This document shows positions 48,634 through 60,083 of a stretch of DNA of 64,000 nt, in pieces (position 1 is the stretch's first letter; each line of letters begins with the position of its first letter). The notes beneath the pieces were generated by a model that worked only from the letters and a program-made list of their open reading frames with translations, did not search any database and was not told where the DNA came from. The position numbers were made by a program, and so were the translations under genes. The stretch is from Diplodia intermedia (taxonomy: Eukaryota; Ascomycota; Dothideomycetes; Botryosphaeriales; Botryosphaeriaceae). The stretch lies in contig JAKEKT010000011.1 of NCBI GenBank assembly GCA_021495925.1, positions 1-64,000 of the forward strand. Direction: 5' to 3'.

Positions 48634-49615
48634 ATGTCCACGCCTTCGGCCAAGCGCCGCCGCCTCGAGGACGCCCAGAGCGCCTTGCGGAAGCCCTTTC
48701 GCTCTCCCTTCAAGACACCCAACCGGAAAGTCGAGCTCGAGAGACCCAACGCAGACACGACAGCCAGCAGCACCGCAGTGCCCAGCCCGCTCGTGCAGAG
48801 CACTCTGCCAGATTCGTCGGCCGCCCAGTCGTTCAGCGTTTCCTCGCTCCGCACACTGCGCAGTTCTCGCAGCTCTACGACGCCGTCCACGCCGTCCAAG
48901 CTGCCGCCTTTCGTGCAACGAGCCGGCGCCGTGGACCTCGACGACCCTCTTGAGACCGCCATACGTGCAGAGGAGCAACGGCAGCGAGAGCTAAGCAAGC
49001 AGATACGGAGTATACGAACTGAGCTGGACACGCTCAATCAGGCCCTCAGGATCGCAACATCAACCAACGATGCGAAGCTGGAAGCCCTGACCAGGAAATG
49101 GCGCGATGCAACCCGGGCTGCGGCAGAGGACGTCTTCGCTACAACCAAGGACCGTGTAAACGGTATGGGCGGGATCGGCGTCTGGAAGCAGAACGAACAG
49201 CGTCAGCAGGAGTGGAGACTAGGGTTCCAAGCTCAAGAAAACGAGCCGAATCTGGATGACAGCGACGAGGACGAAGATGAAAATGTTGGACTGACACCCG
49301 AGGAGAAAGAAGCAAAGCTAGTTGCACGGGAACAACGCGCAGAAGCAAGGGCAGAAGCAAAAAGGGAGCGCCAGTGGCGGGAGCAGCAGGACGCGGAGGC
49401 AGAGGCGGAGGCTGAGGCGCTGAGGCAAAGTCGCACCGACGATGGTGGAGACGACGATGTGAGTGTCGATTTCCGAGGGCGATGGGGCAACCCAAGGTGA
49501 CGGGCTTCAGGCTGATGCGGAACAGAGTTTCACGATGGATACGATGCTCAAGACTCTCAACATTGACCCTAAGATGATCGGATGGGATAAAGAAGGGCAG
49601 CGGTGGGTTGACTGA
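48634..49615 (+). CDS. Swi5-dependent recombination repair protein Sfr1/Mei5
   Basis: Two exons, 48634-49458 and 49511-49615, with a 52 bp intron (donor GTGAGT, acceptor TTCAG), give about 309 residues. The N-terminus has the Sfr1 motif KRRRLEDAQSALRKPFRSPF, implicated in DNA and Rad51 binding. A coiled coil follows at about 110-155 (LETAIRAEEQRQRELSKQIR). An acidic then Lys/Arg/Glu/Ala-rich helix (EARAEAKRERQWREQQ) precedes the conserved end FTMDTMLKTLNIDPKMIGWD, which lies almost wholly in exon 2. Without the intron the frame would end at 49500 and lose this segment. Sfr1 with Swi5 stimulates Rad51 strand exchange in homologous recombination. Swi5 itself is not in the window. Confidence 0.9.
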
Positions 49616-51533
49616 GTTGGCCGAGGATCCGCTACCAACATTTTCGACGTGGATGCCGCAATCAGCAATCAGCGGTGACCCCTAGGTCGCTATCAGGGTG
49701 TTTGCACGCGGACGTAGATCACCACGCCTCACGCAATGGGGCCCTTTTATCTGGCTTGCTGGCCAGCGCACGCGACAAGCGCGCCTGCGTCTCTCTTTCA
49801 ACAAAATTCCTCGCTTCACCGCCTCTTTCCGCGATACACACAAAATGCGTTCCCACACTTGCGAGTTCCGAAATCCGGAAGCGCTGAGGGTCGCACTGCA
49901 TGAATAGGATGGTGCATATTCGTCAGGCTGCTAGTCAGGCTGATGTGCGTCTCGAGTCAGGGCTGGCGGCTGCGAGTTCTGATCATGGCTCGAATTGGGA
50001 GGACCGACGAGAGCTGCACCTCCCCGAAGCTTTGGAGGAGGGGGTGGGCACAGGCCGGGGCGCTTCTGAAAGAGAGCAGAGGAAAAAATAAGTGGCATGG
50101 GTCCTTAGGCATCCGAGCTCCAGCTATTCGGCAAATGGAGCTAGGGCGAAAAGAGTCGGTGTCTTGCACTTAGGCGAGGGCATTTGCTATTGCAACACAC
50201 GGGGCTACAAACAAAACCCATATTGGCTTGCCTCATTGAGCGAGTGCACCTGTCTAGATCAAGGTTATCGCCGTTATCAGCTGCAGGGCGTCAGAGAGCG
50301 TGCCGTGCTGAAGGATGGCGTACCCAGGCCGTTGACGGGTAATGTCAACGGCGTCATCATGCTCCCCAGTCCCGGGCGGCAACAGACCTCGCCCGCGAGT
50401 AATCGGCCAGCTGCATAATGGGTGGCGCGATGACTGACGGATTGGAGCGTCGGGCCGCGGGCTGCAGGCGCTCGAGCGGAGGGAGCCTTGAGCTCTCGCC
50501 TCGCTATGCAGCTGTCGCATGGGAAGATTAGCGGCGTGCAGGGAACAACCTTACGAGCAAGGTTGGCAGGAGGAAGGGCCGAAGGGCCCTGGTCGCGCAA
50601 TGATCGCACGCTGATATCACGCAGCCGCTGTGGTGTGGGGAAGAGGCACTTCTAAGAAAAGGCACCGGGTGGAAACATCAAAACACCAGGCCAATCACGA
50701 TGCGGGTCGCCCAGGACGGCCATGGAGGCGAGATGCCAAAGACCGACCGAGAGCAGCTCTCAGTCGTCGAGGCCGGGAGATTGCGCCGGCAGGCTCCATG
50801 GCGGGCGGTTTGCTCCTGAGTTTTTTTTTTCCTGCTCTGAAGCCACCGGGCCCCTCGCGGGCGGCAGCGAGTGTGGGCTCGATTCACCGGTGGCTGGCCC
50901 CCCTTGCAGCGCATTCCAAGGCCGCATTGGCGCTGTGCGACCTGGATAAGCAGGCGGGCGTGGTGGTATGCATCGAAAGATCGATAGCGTCTTGGGGCTT
51001 GGAGTTGCATGCACGTAAACGCCAGGCCGCGCAATGATTCGACTGTCGTGATCAGGCCGCGACGCCGCCATTGGCAGGCTGCAGAGGGCGCTGCGGCGGC
51101 CAGGCACTCGCAGCACGTTGGCGGCGGGGGCCTTTGTGGTGGAGGACGAGGTCGGTCGGGGGCGCCGGGCAGGGCTTGACGGGCGGCGGACCAGCCAGAG
51201 GCCGAGCGCAACTCAGAGGCTGCAGCGTGACCGAGCTAGCGGGAGCGGGACTGCAGAGCGTGTCACTCGTGGCCGGCGGGCGGGGCTCGCGATTGGCCTG
51301 CTGGGGGGGCCGGGCTTGTGCTGGGGGTCGACAGGCGGGCGAATCAGCGCGCGCCCTCGAGCCGCCCGCAACGACCATCCACTCGACGCCCGACCGGAAG
51401 CGCTGCTCTCGCCCATGCGTGCTGCAATGCGGCCTGCAGGCATGGCAGCATCCTGGTCCGTCCGTCAGCTGGGCCGGAAGCTTTCTGGGTGGGGCCACTG
51501 CTGCGCGCGAACGGGCCCGCAGCTGCGCCCAAG
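49616..51533. other. Gene-free upstream stretch
   Basis: About 1.9 kb of GC-rich sequence before the CBM48-like gene. Many overlapping frames are open by composition on both strands, with no recognisable protein. A run of ten or more T lies near 50820-50832. Confidence 0.5.
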
Positions 51534-51534
51534 T

Positions 51535-51541
51535 TTATATA
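51535..51541 (+). promoter_or_regulatory. TATA box of the CBM48-like gene
   Basis: A TTATATAT element about 350 bp upstream of the ATG at 51888. The stretch between is pyrimidine-rich and has no ATG, so it probably is a long 5' leader, possibly containing an intron. Confidence 0.55.
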
Positions 51542-51887
51542 TCCCGCTGCCTGCGCGACCAAGCCCGTCTTTTTCTCTTCAGCAAGCCCGCAAAGCTCAG
51601 GAGCTGTACTTTGATTTTTGTGTTGTTCTTTTTATTCTAATTCTTTTTCCCCTTTACACTAATTTCACGATCACAGAGTCTGGTACTCTTGTCGCCTTTA
51701 CGCTTTTTCACGATTCACCCAGTCCCCCAATAATCCCCCTCTTCGCAGTTTCTAATTCACGCCCCGTCGCCGGTCGACACCCAATAACGACGCTCCAAAT
51801 CTAATTACAGCTCTTGCTTGCTCGAAGCCTTCCGTCTGCCAACCAACCCAACACCGACAACTCTCGATACCCCAGTCCACCACCACA

Positions 51888-52673
51888 ATGGCCGCCATCC
51901 AGCTCAACTTCACTCTCCGCACCTCCGCCAACTGCAAGACCGTGCACCTGCTCGGCTCGTGGGACAACTACAACGGACAGCTCCCGCTCTCCAAGGACTC
52001 GGCCAAGGCCGGCGGCTGGAAGGGCACCTTCCGCTTCCAGGGCGCCACCTTGAAGCAGGGCCAGCGCTACTGGTACTACTACATCATCGACGGCTACCAC
52101 GTCTCGCACGACCCCGCCCGCGAGTTCACCACCGAGCCCACCACCGGCCGCAAGCTGAACATCCTCGACATCCCCGCGCCCGGCAAGACCGCCGCCGTGC
52201 CCGACGTTGCCGCCAAGCGCTCCTCGCGCCGCTACTCGCAGGATGTCGTCAAGGGCCGTTCGCTGTCGCCCTCGCAGATCAAGTCGCCGCGCCCGGTGAA
52301 GCCCAACCAGCACCAGCAGATCGTCAACGGCACCTACGAGCCCGCCACCATCGAGGCCCTCACCTCGCGCTTCAGCCACGCCAACATCGACGAGAGCTCC
52401 GAGGACGACTACTCCGACTCCGACATTGACTCGGACGTGCCGTCGCTCACCTCGCGCTCTTCCAACTCGTCGTCGCCGTCGTCCGTGTCCTCGACCAGCT
52501 CGTGCTGCACCTGCGAGCGCTACGGCATCACCCGCGCCGGCGAGCGCGTCAAGCTCGACTGCGGCGGCTCGCGCTGCGGCTACTCGGACGACTCGTCCGA
52601 CTGCTCGTCCGAGGACGAGGAGCTCTACAAGGAGCGCGCCACCCGCCGCCAGGGCGTCGTCATCCGTGGCTAA
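51888..52673 (+). CDS. CBM48/E-set (AMPK-beta-like) domain protein
   Basis: Single exon, 261 residues. Residues 2-95 form an early-set immunoglobulin-like domain of the CBM48/AMPK-beta glycogen-binding type: VHLLGSWDNYNGQLPLSKDS, GGWKGTFRFQG and YWYYYIIDGYHVSHDP, the last with aromatic positions usual for glucan contact. The tail is disordered: a basic Ser/Pro part with ARKSR-like KRSSRRYSQDV, an acidic part (DESSEDDYSDSDIDSDVPS), poly-Ser, and a cysteine cluster (CCTCERYG, then CGGSRC). Conserved in filamentous ascomycetes as an uncharacterised protein. Codons are extremely C-ended, suggesting high expression, which fits the strong TATA and long leader. A role in glycogen or glucan binding is only inferred. 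No signal peptide. Confidence 0.85.
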   Translation: MAAIQLNFTLRTSANCKTVHLLGSWDNYNGQLPLSKDSAKAGGWKGTFRFQGATLKQGQRYWYYYIIDGYHVSHDPAREFTTEPTTGRKLNILDIPAPGKTAAVPDVAAKRSSRRYSQDVVKGRSLSPSQIKSPRPVKPNQHQQIVNGTYEPATIEALTSRFSHANIDESSEDDYSDSDIDSDVPSLTSRSSNSSSPSSVSSTSSCCTCERYGITRAGERVKLDCGGSRCGYSDDSSDCSSEDEELYKERATRRQGVVIRG

Positions 52674-53276
52674 ATCAACCCGATCCGCCCGGGTGGGTGC
52701 TTGTGTGCTCCTGACAGTTCTTTCTTGTCCCTCGTCCTCCTAGCTGCGATCTTGCCGTCTTCGCCACGCGATCTTGCTTAACGACCGGAGAGTGATGGTT
52801 ATCGCCAACCACTCAACCGTAATGACCCCATTGTGTGTGTCTTGCAACAACCCTTTCTTGGGGCTTTAATCGAGAAACCAAGAGGTTCTTTTCGACCGAC
52901 GATTTACTTCAGTCCGGACTCGAACTCCCTTTCTTGGCCTCCCTCTTACTCCTTACTAATATCCTAATTCCTTCCCCAGCTTCGTTTCCATAATCAGCTG
53001 GTTCTGGGGAAGCGCTTGCTCCTGGGGAAGATGGATTTTAGGGGAGGTGAGAGGAGGTGAGAAAGATTCGAGATTCCGCTGGTAATAGGCGACCTCTTTT
53101 TTGAGCATTCTCAACTATTTTACGACGACCCTTTGGTATCGCATTCACTTGTCCGATTACCCCCATGCTGTACACGCTGGGGACGAAGGAAAAGGGAAAC
53201 CGGCGATGCCGCAATTGATGAGGAATGATGGTTTTACGAAACGGGGGATGATCTGATGGAAAAATGATGATTTTTG

Positions 53277-53299
53277 AAAAAAGAAAAAAAAAGAAAAGG
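53277..53299. repeat. A-rich homopurine tract
   Basis: Runs of six, nine and four A separated by single G, in the probable 3' flank of the CBM48-like gene. Confidence 0.8.
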
Positions 53300-56255
53300 T
53301 TTCGATGGAAAAGTTACGGACACGAGCTCTTTTGGGTTACTGCAGCTCGCCTTTTAGTCCAGAGTGGAGGAAGCGATGAGGAGATTTGGGAAAGCATGGG
53401 TTGATGAGGGGTTTTCTGTATTCAATCCGCCTTCAAAGGCACCAGTGGAGACGAGACGATTTTGATAGTTTACCACTGGCATTCAGGGAAGGAAGATTAT
53501 GTCAATGAGGAATAGAGGAACGACTCGCCTATGCTTGAAGCAATTTTGCTCTATCTGGTGAACACCGTTGACTGATTTTTGCAAACACGGTCAAGACGCG
53601 CTCTGGCTGCCTCCATTCTGATTTCGTGAGACATCGTAAAATGGTTTGAGATTCACTGAACTGATAGTACCCACATGTTGGTAGTTAAAACCAACGTGCA
53701 AAGGTAGACCTTAACTACCTAAGCTTGGTGCACTCTCCCTGCTGAACTGTATCGAGAAGGGAGTTCTTTTGCGACCTAGTATTGTCTCCATATCCCAGCC
53801 ACGATCATCACGAGTGCGAGTTGACCAGCACTGTAAGCGGAAATTGCGGCATCACGGAGTTTCGGAAGGAAGAAGATCTCGCCCTAGATGATTCATGCCT
53901 GTTCTCCGGGCGTTGACTCGATTTGTGAAGCAGGGTAATTGAATCATTCGGAGAACCATGCACGCCGTCGGATTTTCTCCCGTCCCCACCTTTCCCCGAG
54001 GCAATGAACCTGTGGAGCCTCTCTTGCGTTGCGCAAGGAACCCACAAGTACATCTCCACCAAGCAGCTACTACTTCTACATGTGGTTCGTCTTGATGCGG
54101 CCCGAACCTCAGCGGGAAGGAGTGGGGAATGGAAAAGGTGGGTAATACGAACGAACATGTGACATCGCATGCGTCCGAATCCACCACGGTGGAAGCGAGG
54201 TCCGACTGTTCGCTCGGAAGGATGGAAGAAAGGACGTCAGCTGCCGAACGAGAAAAGGATCCCATCGTAATGACCAAGAGTGCTTCTGAAAATAGCTTGC
54301 GTACAATACAGCAAAGAGAAGGAGAGGAGAGCAAATGAGATGAAACGTCCGGCCGGCAGATGGAATGGACGCGCGGCAGGTGTGTAAGAGTGCCATACGT
54401 GGAATATTTCCTTGATTTTCTCCACCGATGTTCTATACCTACAGCCGAGGCTGCCGTCTGTTGCTTCGAATGACTGTGGGGCTATGTTGAGAAGAGGTAC
54501 TATTGTCTGGGCATGAGTGAGCATTACCACCCATAATCACGAGACCCCGAAATATGCGAGAAGGGGGAAATACACTATGGAATTGCCGGATCTCCGATGC
54601 CGTTGGTGGCATTTCCTGAGACTTCTTTTCGCATTGGACAAGTGGTAATGGCCGAGGGAGAGAAGCAGCCTGCATGATCAAGAAGTGAGACATGGAAGGA
54701 AGAGGCGGTGTACCGTGCTGTGCAGTTCTCAAATCAAATCATCTGATCCGACATTTCACTGCTCACTGGATCATTGAGGCTGGAGCAATGGCAAGCGTAG
54801 GGCTAGCTATAGGATGACTTGGGATATATGGCCAGGAATAAGACAAATCACAGCATAAGGAATAAGGTGAGTCGCAGGGGTATTTGAGTATTGATTGGGC
54901 CACAGTAAAAGCTTTAGGTGAGAAGTGAGAGAGAAGGGAACAGGTTGGTTGGTGAGGTTTGGATGGGAGGAACAAGCAATGGCGACGGTAGTGAGGGCGG
55001 CAAATGCGGCCATGCGGAAGTAAAGGAGCCAGCAATGCCACGGTGAAGTGCATATACGCGTTCTGGGATTTATGGTGCTGTTCGTTGGGTGGCGAGGGAT
55101 GGCAAGGAGGAATGCATGACTTGCATCTCACCTGCGTGCATTTGCAAGGGTGCCTTCGCTGTCGCTGCAAGTTTCTCGAACGGGGCGGTAGTTAGTCCTG
55201 TTTTCTTTTCTGTTCGCTGGCTGCGCTGCTGTTTCTGCTGCACCTGCAAACCACGCTGCTGCGCTGCATGGCTTTGGGCACGAAGGCATGGCACCTACGT
55301 GTCTGGCTCTGAGACCGCAGCAACCAAGTATGTAAGCAAAGGATACGCAAGACAAAAGGAATAAGAGAAGCAGCATTCTCGAACACGACTGCTGCCCAAT
55401 GGCGAGAGCGCGTCAACAAAGTGCCGAGACAGGGCGAAACAAGGAAGAAGCAAGCGCCAGTCAATCTCGCATCAGATGCAATCCGAAGCAAACGAGAGGG
55501 CGGTACTCTGTAGCAATGCGATGCAGGGACCCCCACCCACGCCCTAAAAATAGAACGAATCGCAGCTTCGCGCCGCCGCCACAAGAGAAGAGGAACAGCG
55601 GCAAAGCTGCCCTAGAGGCGGGCCGCGACCCAAACCCAGAACGCGGCCCAGATAGGCGGCGGCTATCGTGCTGGTGCCGCGGATTGCAGGGTCGCTTAGC
55701 CGCGCGATGGCTGAAGAATACCTAAGGGCAGGCCTTGCTCGCTTCTCCCAAATTCTCCGCTGACAACGTCGTTCTTTCTCTGATCACTGCTGTCCTAAGC
55801 GCCGCGGAGCCGGAAGCCCGAGCATACTTTGGCACTTTGACACTTTGGCATCCGTGCACACATTCCTTCCCTTCCCTTCTCCGGTAGATCGCCGTCGCTT
55901 CCTCGGTGTGGTGAGCGCCGCCAGGCTGTGAGGCCCCCACCAGCCCCGACGCTCGTACTTTCTCCACATCGTATCGTCAATGGCAGCAGCCGCTGACACG
56001 AGGGTGTAGAAAATAAGTACGGGCACCTCCACGCGAAGCAGGACTCGCATCATCATGCGATCGCCGGGGTTGGCATCGGACACGGATAAGGACGAGCGTG
56101 GCTTGTAGCTTGATCCAGACGGCAAGGATAAGTGGCAAGGTGTCAGTAATGCGGAGCACGCGACTACCACCTACCAGCGCAGAGCTCAAAGCCACACGGA
56201 AGCGATGACGACGATGATGGCTTGACACATCCGAGCATCAGCCGGCAGCAGCTGC

Positions 56256-56274
56256 GCAAGCAAGCAAGCAAGCA
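56256..56274. repeat. Tetranucleotide (GCAA)n microsatellite
   Basis: Four full GCAA copies in tandem. Confidence 0.85.
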
Positions 56275-56490
56275 GGGGTTCCTGAGCAGTGATGGCTCCC
56301 ACTGCCCCTCCCTCGCACACACACTTGGCGAGGCGTGCGTGCGTGAATTGCGACTAGGTAGTAATCCACGCTAGCTCCGCGGGCCCCCGGGCCAATCGCA
56401 ACGCCACCTCCCGTCTGGTGACGACCATCCTGTCCTCCCGCTCCTCCCAGCTGAGGCCCGGCGTGCAAGGTTGCGCGACGACGGCCCATT

Positions 56491-56506
56491 GCGCGCGCGC
56501 GCGCGC
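56491..56506. repeat. (GC)8 dinucleotide repeat
   Basis: Eight uninterrupted GC units; alternating CG tracts can adopt Z-form DNA. Confidence 0.9.
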
Positions 56507-57519
56507 CCACTGCTGCGGCGGGCTGCTGCTGGGAGTTCCCGCCCGCCTGTGATTTGGAAGGAAGGGGCTCGTGGAGGCGGAGTGCATACGCCCGCCTCGG
56601 TCAAAGGACGAAAGAAAGCTGGCCGTCTCGTCCATTGGCCGCGATGCATATGCCGCAGCTGAGAGCGCACGGCACATGCTGCGCGCCATCGCTGCCTGCG
56701 CGCTCCGGCACGTTGCTCTCTCAGCTGAGCCACCGTCCACACCATTTGCTGCCTCCATGACTCAATGCCGTCACAGGCCAGAGCAGGACCAATGCCAGAA
56801 AATCATACTGTCTTGTGGAGAGTAGTTTCAGTAAGCTTAACAACACCAGATAAGAAGCATACCCGAGGTACCCCAAAGTGTAAAGGGCAAAAGGAAAAAG
56901 GGGAAGGAAAACGCCCGCTCCGGACTGGCGCGAGATGAAGAGAGAGAAAACAATTGGAGGGAGGAGAGAAGGTTGAGTCTGCCCGGTCCACATACTCTTC
57001 TTTTGTTCTTCCCTGCTGCTATCCGGACTCCAAGACCCATGCTTTCCGAATGCAACCGTGTGAACCATGCTCGCAGCTGTCTCCCGGCATCCCGATCGTC
57101 CCGACTCCAGCTCCAAACAACTAATCCCAGAGTAAAATGCCAACCCAATGCTCATCCTCCGTAACAGCGCTTAGACCCAGTGAAGTGCTCGCAAATGCCG
57201 CTTGTTGCTTGTTGCAACGAGACAAGAAATGGAAAGAACAAAACAAAATAAAAACCGAACCCCAAATAGGACTGCGAACTCCACAGGGCGTGACGACGAG
57301 TCAACATGCGTCTAAAAATGTACCCGTGAACGCTCTCGAAATGCCGAGTAGCCGTATGTTACGGTCGCCAAAGACCGCAGGGTCCAACGGTGGAGCCTGG
57401 AGCAACTGTCGAAAGCTTTTTCCTCTCAAACATGCGAGAACTTGAAGGGGGGGAAAGATGCCCAACGCCGTAGCTTCCACATTGCGGCCATGTTTTACGG
57501 CCAAGGGATGCTCGGACGG

Positions 57520-57792
57520 CTAGAAGCGTCGGTAGCGGTGAAGGGAGCTGCAGGAGTCGAGACTCGAGTAGCTCGAATAGCCCGAGTCTGGGGGCAGTTG
57601 GCTGTCGTATACGGAACTCGACGACGGCGCAGCCAAGCTGTAGTTGGTGTGGACGTTGCAGGCGTAGCCCACGAGGACGGTCTTCTCCTGGACACTGTGG
57701 CCATACTGCCCGTATTGCGCGCACGGGTCGATGGCGTGCTTGTGGTACAGACAGCGGCAGACAGCATAGCGCTCGACGACCTGGTAGCACAT
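57520..57792 (-). CDS. Conserved small Cys/Tyr-rich fungal protein
   Basis: Single exon, 90 residues. The first 50 residues hold the conserved part: MCYQVVERYAVCRCLYHKHA, IDPCAQYGQYGH and VLVGYACNVH, with six cysteines and two histidines spaced like a possible metal site. The tail is Ser/Tyr-rich (DSGYSSYSSLDSCSS). I recognise it as a widespread uncharacterised Pezizomycotina protein; no function is known to me. A TATAAA-type box lies 171 bp upstream of the ATG. No signal peptide or membrane segment. Confidence 0.8.
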   Translation of the reverse strand: MCYQVVERYAVCRCLYHKHAIDPCAQYGQYGHSVQEKTVLVGYACNVHTNYSLAAPSSSSVYDSQLPPDSGYSSYSSLDSCSSLHRYRRF

Positions 57793-57962
57793 GCTGAATG
57801 GAAGGTAGGGCAGGTGGATGAGTTTAGGATAGACGAAAGTAGAACCAGCCCGAATGGAGCTGATGAGTGGAATTGAAGAGAGCTGGAGGACTGCGGTGGA
57901 GGAAATATGTTGGACGGACGCTTTGGTGGTGAGAATGGCCTGGTCCCGAGTCAGGCAGCGGG
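57793..57962 (-). promoter_or_regulatory. 5' leader of the small Cys/Tyr protein
   Basis: The 170 bp between the TATA box and the ATG; it contains no gene of its own. Confidence 0.4.
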
Positions 57963-57970
57963 TTTATATA
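57963..57970 (-). promoter_or_regulatory. TATA box of the small Cys/Tyr protein gene
   Basis: TATATAAA on the minus strand, 171 bp upstream of the ATG at 57792. Confidence 0.6.
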
Positions 57971-60083
57971 GCGGGTGTTAGCAGTTCTGACAGGCAATGA
58001 CGAAGAAGGAGGCTCTCTCGACGACAAGCAGCCCTACGGTGTGCATCATGCAGGTCGCTAGCAGGCAGCGAGATGGGAGGAGAGGTCAGTTGCAAGGGAA
58101 GGACGAAGAGCAGTCAGCACAGATGCTTAGATAGGGCTGCATGTCGCGTTAGCACCGCCCCGGCTCAGTCCCAATCACGGGGGAGAGCGGGCGTTCGGTT
58201 GCACGACTGCGGACCGCGATGGAGAGGCTCTCTGCGGCCTCAGCTGGGCGCCAGATCCGCGGCCGGCATCCTACCGCGGCCCTGGGCTGTGACTCCAACG
58301 GGGCGGGCTAGGCGCGAATCGGGGTGCGCGGCCTTGGGTGTGGTGAGCAGGGCGGCCGGGGGCCCGGGCTCGCACACCACCATGCGGATGCGAAGCAGGT
58401 ACAGCTGGGCCATGGCCGCAAAAAGAAAGGGCGAGTGGAGACGGAGGTTTGGCGTGCGCGGAGGGCGCAGTGGCTGGAGGTTACGTGAGAGCACGGCCGG
58501 TTAGTCATCGGCCGCGGCATCGTCGACAGCGGTGAATCGCGGTGTGAGACCGTGAGGGTGAAGCTTGAGTGCCGCGGGCGTGCCACGGCCGTGCCGCTAT
58601 TTTTGGCGGGCCAGATCGGATGTGCTGCTGCTGCTCGCGGCTTGTCACCTCTCACCCACGCCTCTGCGGCCCTGCTGACGGCCGCCCGTGCTGTCCCAAG
58701 ATCTCGGCCCCGCCCCAGCCCTGCACCAGCGCCCCAGCACCCCAGGCCGCCACGGCCGCAAAAGGAAGCGCGGTCCTGCCGTCGACAGGGAGGACAGGGA
58801 GCCAAGCACGAGGCTCTCGCTCTCGCGCTGCTGCACGCCCGGCGACGGCGGCGGCGACGCGGCAGGCGCTGCTAGGCCCGCGTCCCTGGCGACCCGGTAG
58901 CCGGGCGGGTTCGCGGCGGCGGCGTGGTGAAGACCCGGGAATCGTCGGCGGCTGGGCGATGCGAGCGACGAGGAAGCTGCGCGTGGGTCGTGATCGTGAT
59001 CCGCGCGGCCAGGCTTCCTACTGGCTGGCGCCGCGCAAGATGAGGCTCAAACCTGCAGACGTCACCGCCAGAACCCTGCCCCCCAAGACCCCCAAGACCC
59101 CCAGGACCCGCGTGCGGAGCCGGCTGCCCACTCGCCCGCTGCAGCTCTGAGCCCGCATTCGACTATAAGGACACCGACTCGAGCAGCGGTCTGCGCCCTC
59201 GCGCCCTCGGCCTCTCTCGTGACAAGCGCGATACACCAAGGTGGGGGCTGACACTGTTTGCAATGCTGACTTCAACTCCCCGGACGGCATAATGACATAT
59301 GATAAGCTGAGGACTCCGGGGATAATAGGTGCACGTTGGCAGCGCCTTTCCGCTTCGAGCGAGTTACAAATCTTCCGATATACCCCAGCCGTATCCATCT
59401 GTGCCTGGCCCTCGGCAAGGCTCAAGCCTTCCGTCCCGCGTACAATCGGAACACGGCGGCTCCCACTCTGCAGCAGTGTGAATGCTGACACACTTGGGCA
59501 GCGGTGAACGCCTCGAGAAACACGGCGCAAGCGTCCTGCGGCACTGCATCCATCGTGACGCTCGCTCGTCACCTGAACACTCCCGAGCTATTTTGTCCGG
59601 ACGGTGGCAAACATGTGCCTGCTCACGGCCTGCACTTTCAGCAGAGTGACGAAGGTGGGTGCAATGACTGACTGCAAACTACGTAGTCAAGAGACATTCT
59701 TCGGAGAGATCTATGCCCAGGAATCCTTCTCACAGAAACAGGGCAAGCGACGGAATGTAGAAGAACCAAGACGAAAAACCCAAAAGGAGGAGTCGAGTAA
59801 GCCGCACATCCACATCCGAGGAATTGGAAATGAAAAGATATGTACCATCCAAATACCCCATAAGCCCCAATCTCCAATGCCTGCGCGTACGCATGACCGT
59901 CTGATGAAAACCCCCTCGCTCAAGCCACTTTGGCCAAAAGCCTACAGATTTTGTGTAGAATCGAAGTGTCGTACAAAGGTCGTCCCAGACTCCAAGCCAA
60001 TATATGCTAGCGCTAAGGACTAAACAGAAATGAAGACCGAATTAGACAGTACAAATGGCGTGTTCCTAAACTTCATTAACATT
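57971..60083. other. Intergenic region
   Basis: About 2.1 kb, GC-rich in its middle. Frames around 58300-59150 are open on both strands by composition only. A frame of 139 codons at 59604-60023 (plus) lies just downstream of the Ysc84-like gene and is probably chance. No gene is supported. Confidence 0.5.
59079..59109. repeat. C-rich short tandem repeat (CCCCAAGAC type)
   Basis: Three imperfect copies of a nine-base C-rich unit. Confidence 0.75.

Larger units (their letters stand above)
52674..57519. other. 4.8 kb stretch without a recognisable gene
   Basis: The first 1 kb is probably 3' UTR of the CBM48-like gene. An A-rich purine tract lies near 53277-53299. On the minus strand near 54975-55065 two overlapping frames start with short hydrophobic signal-like segments (MHFTVALLAP and MAAFAALTTVAIA), but neither continues into anything I know. 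The simple repeats listed at 56256 and 56491 fall here. A non-coding transcript or lineage-specific small proteins remain possible. Confidence 0.45.

Noticed and set aside
59604..60023. Plus-strand frame of 139 codons
   Set aside because: Lies in the probable 3' flank of the Ysc84-like gene; the peptide matches nothing known and has no domain signs.
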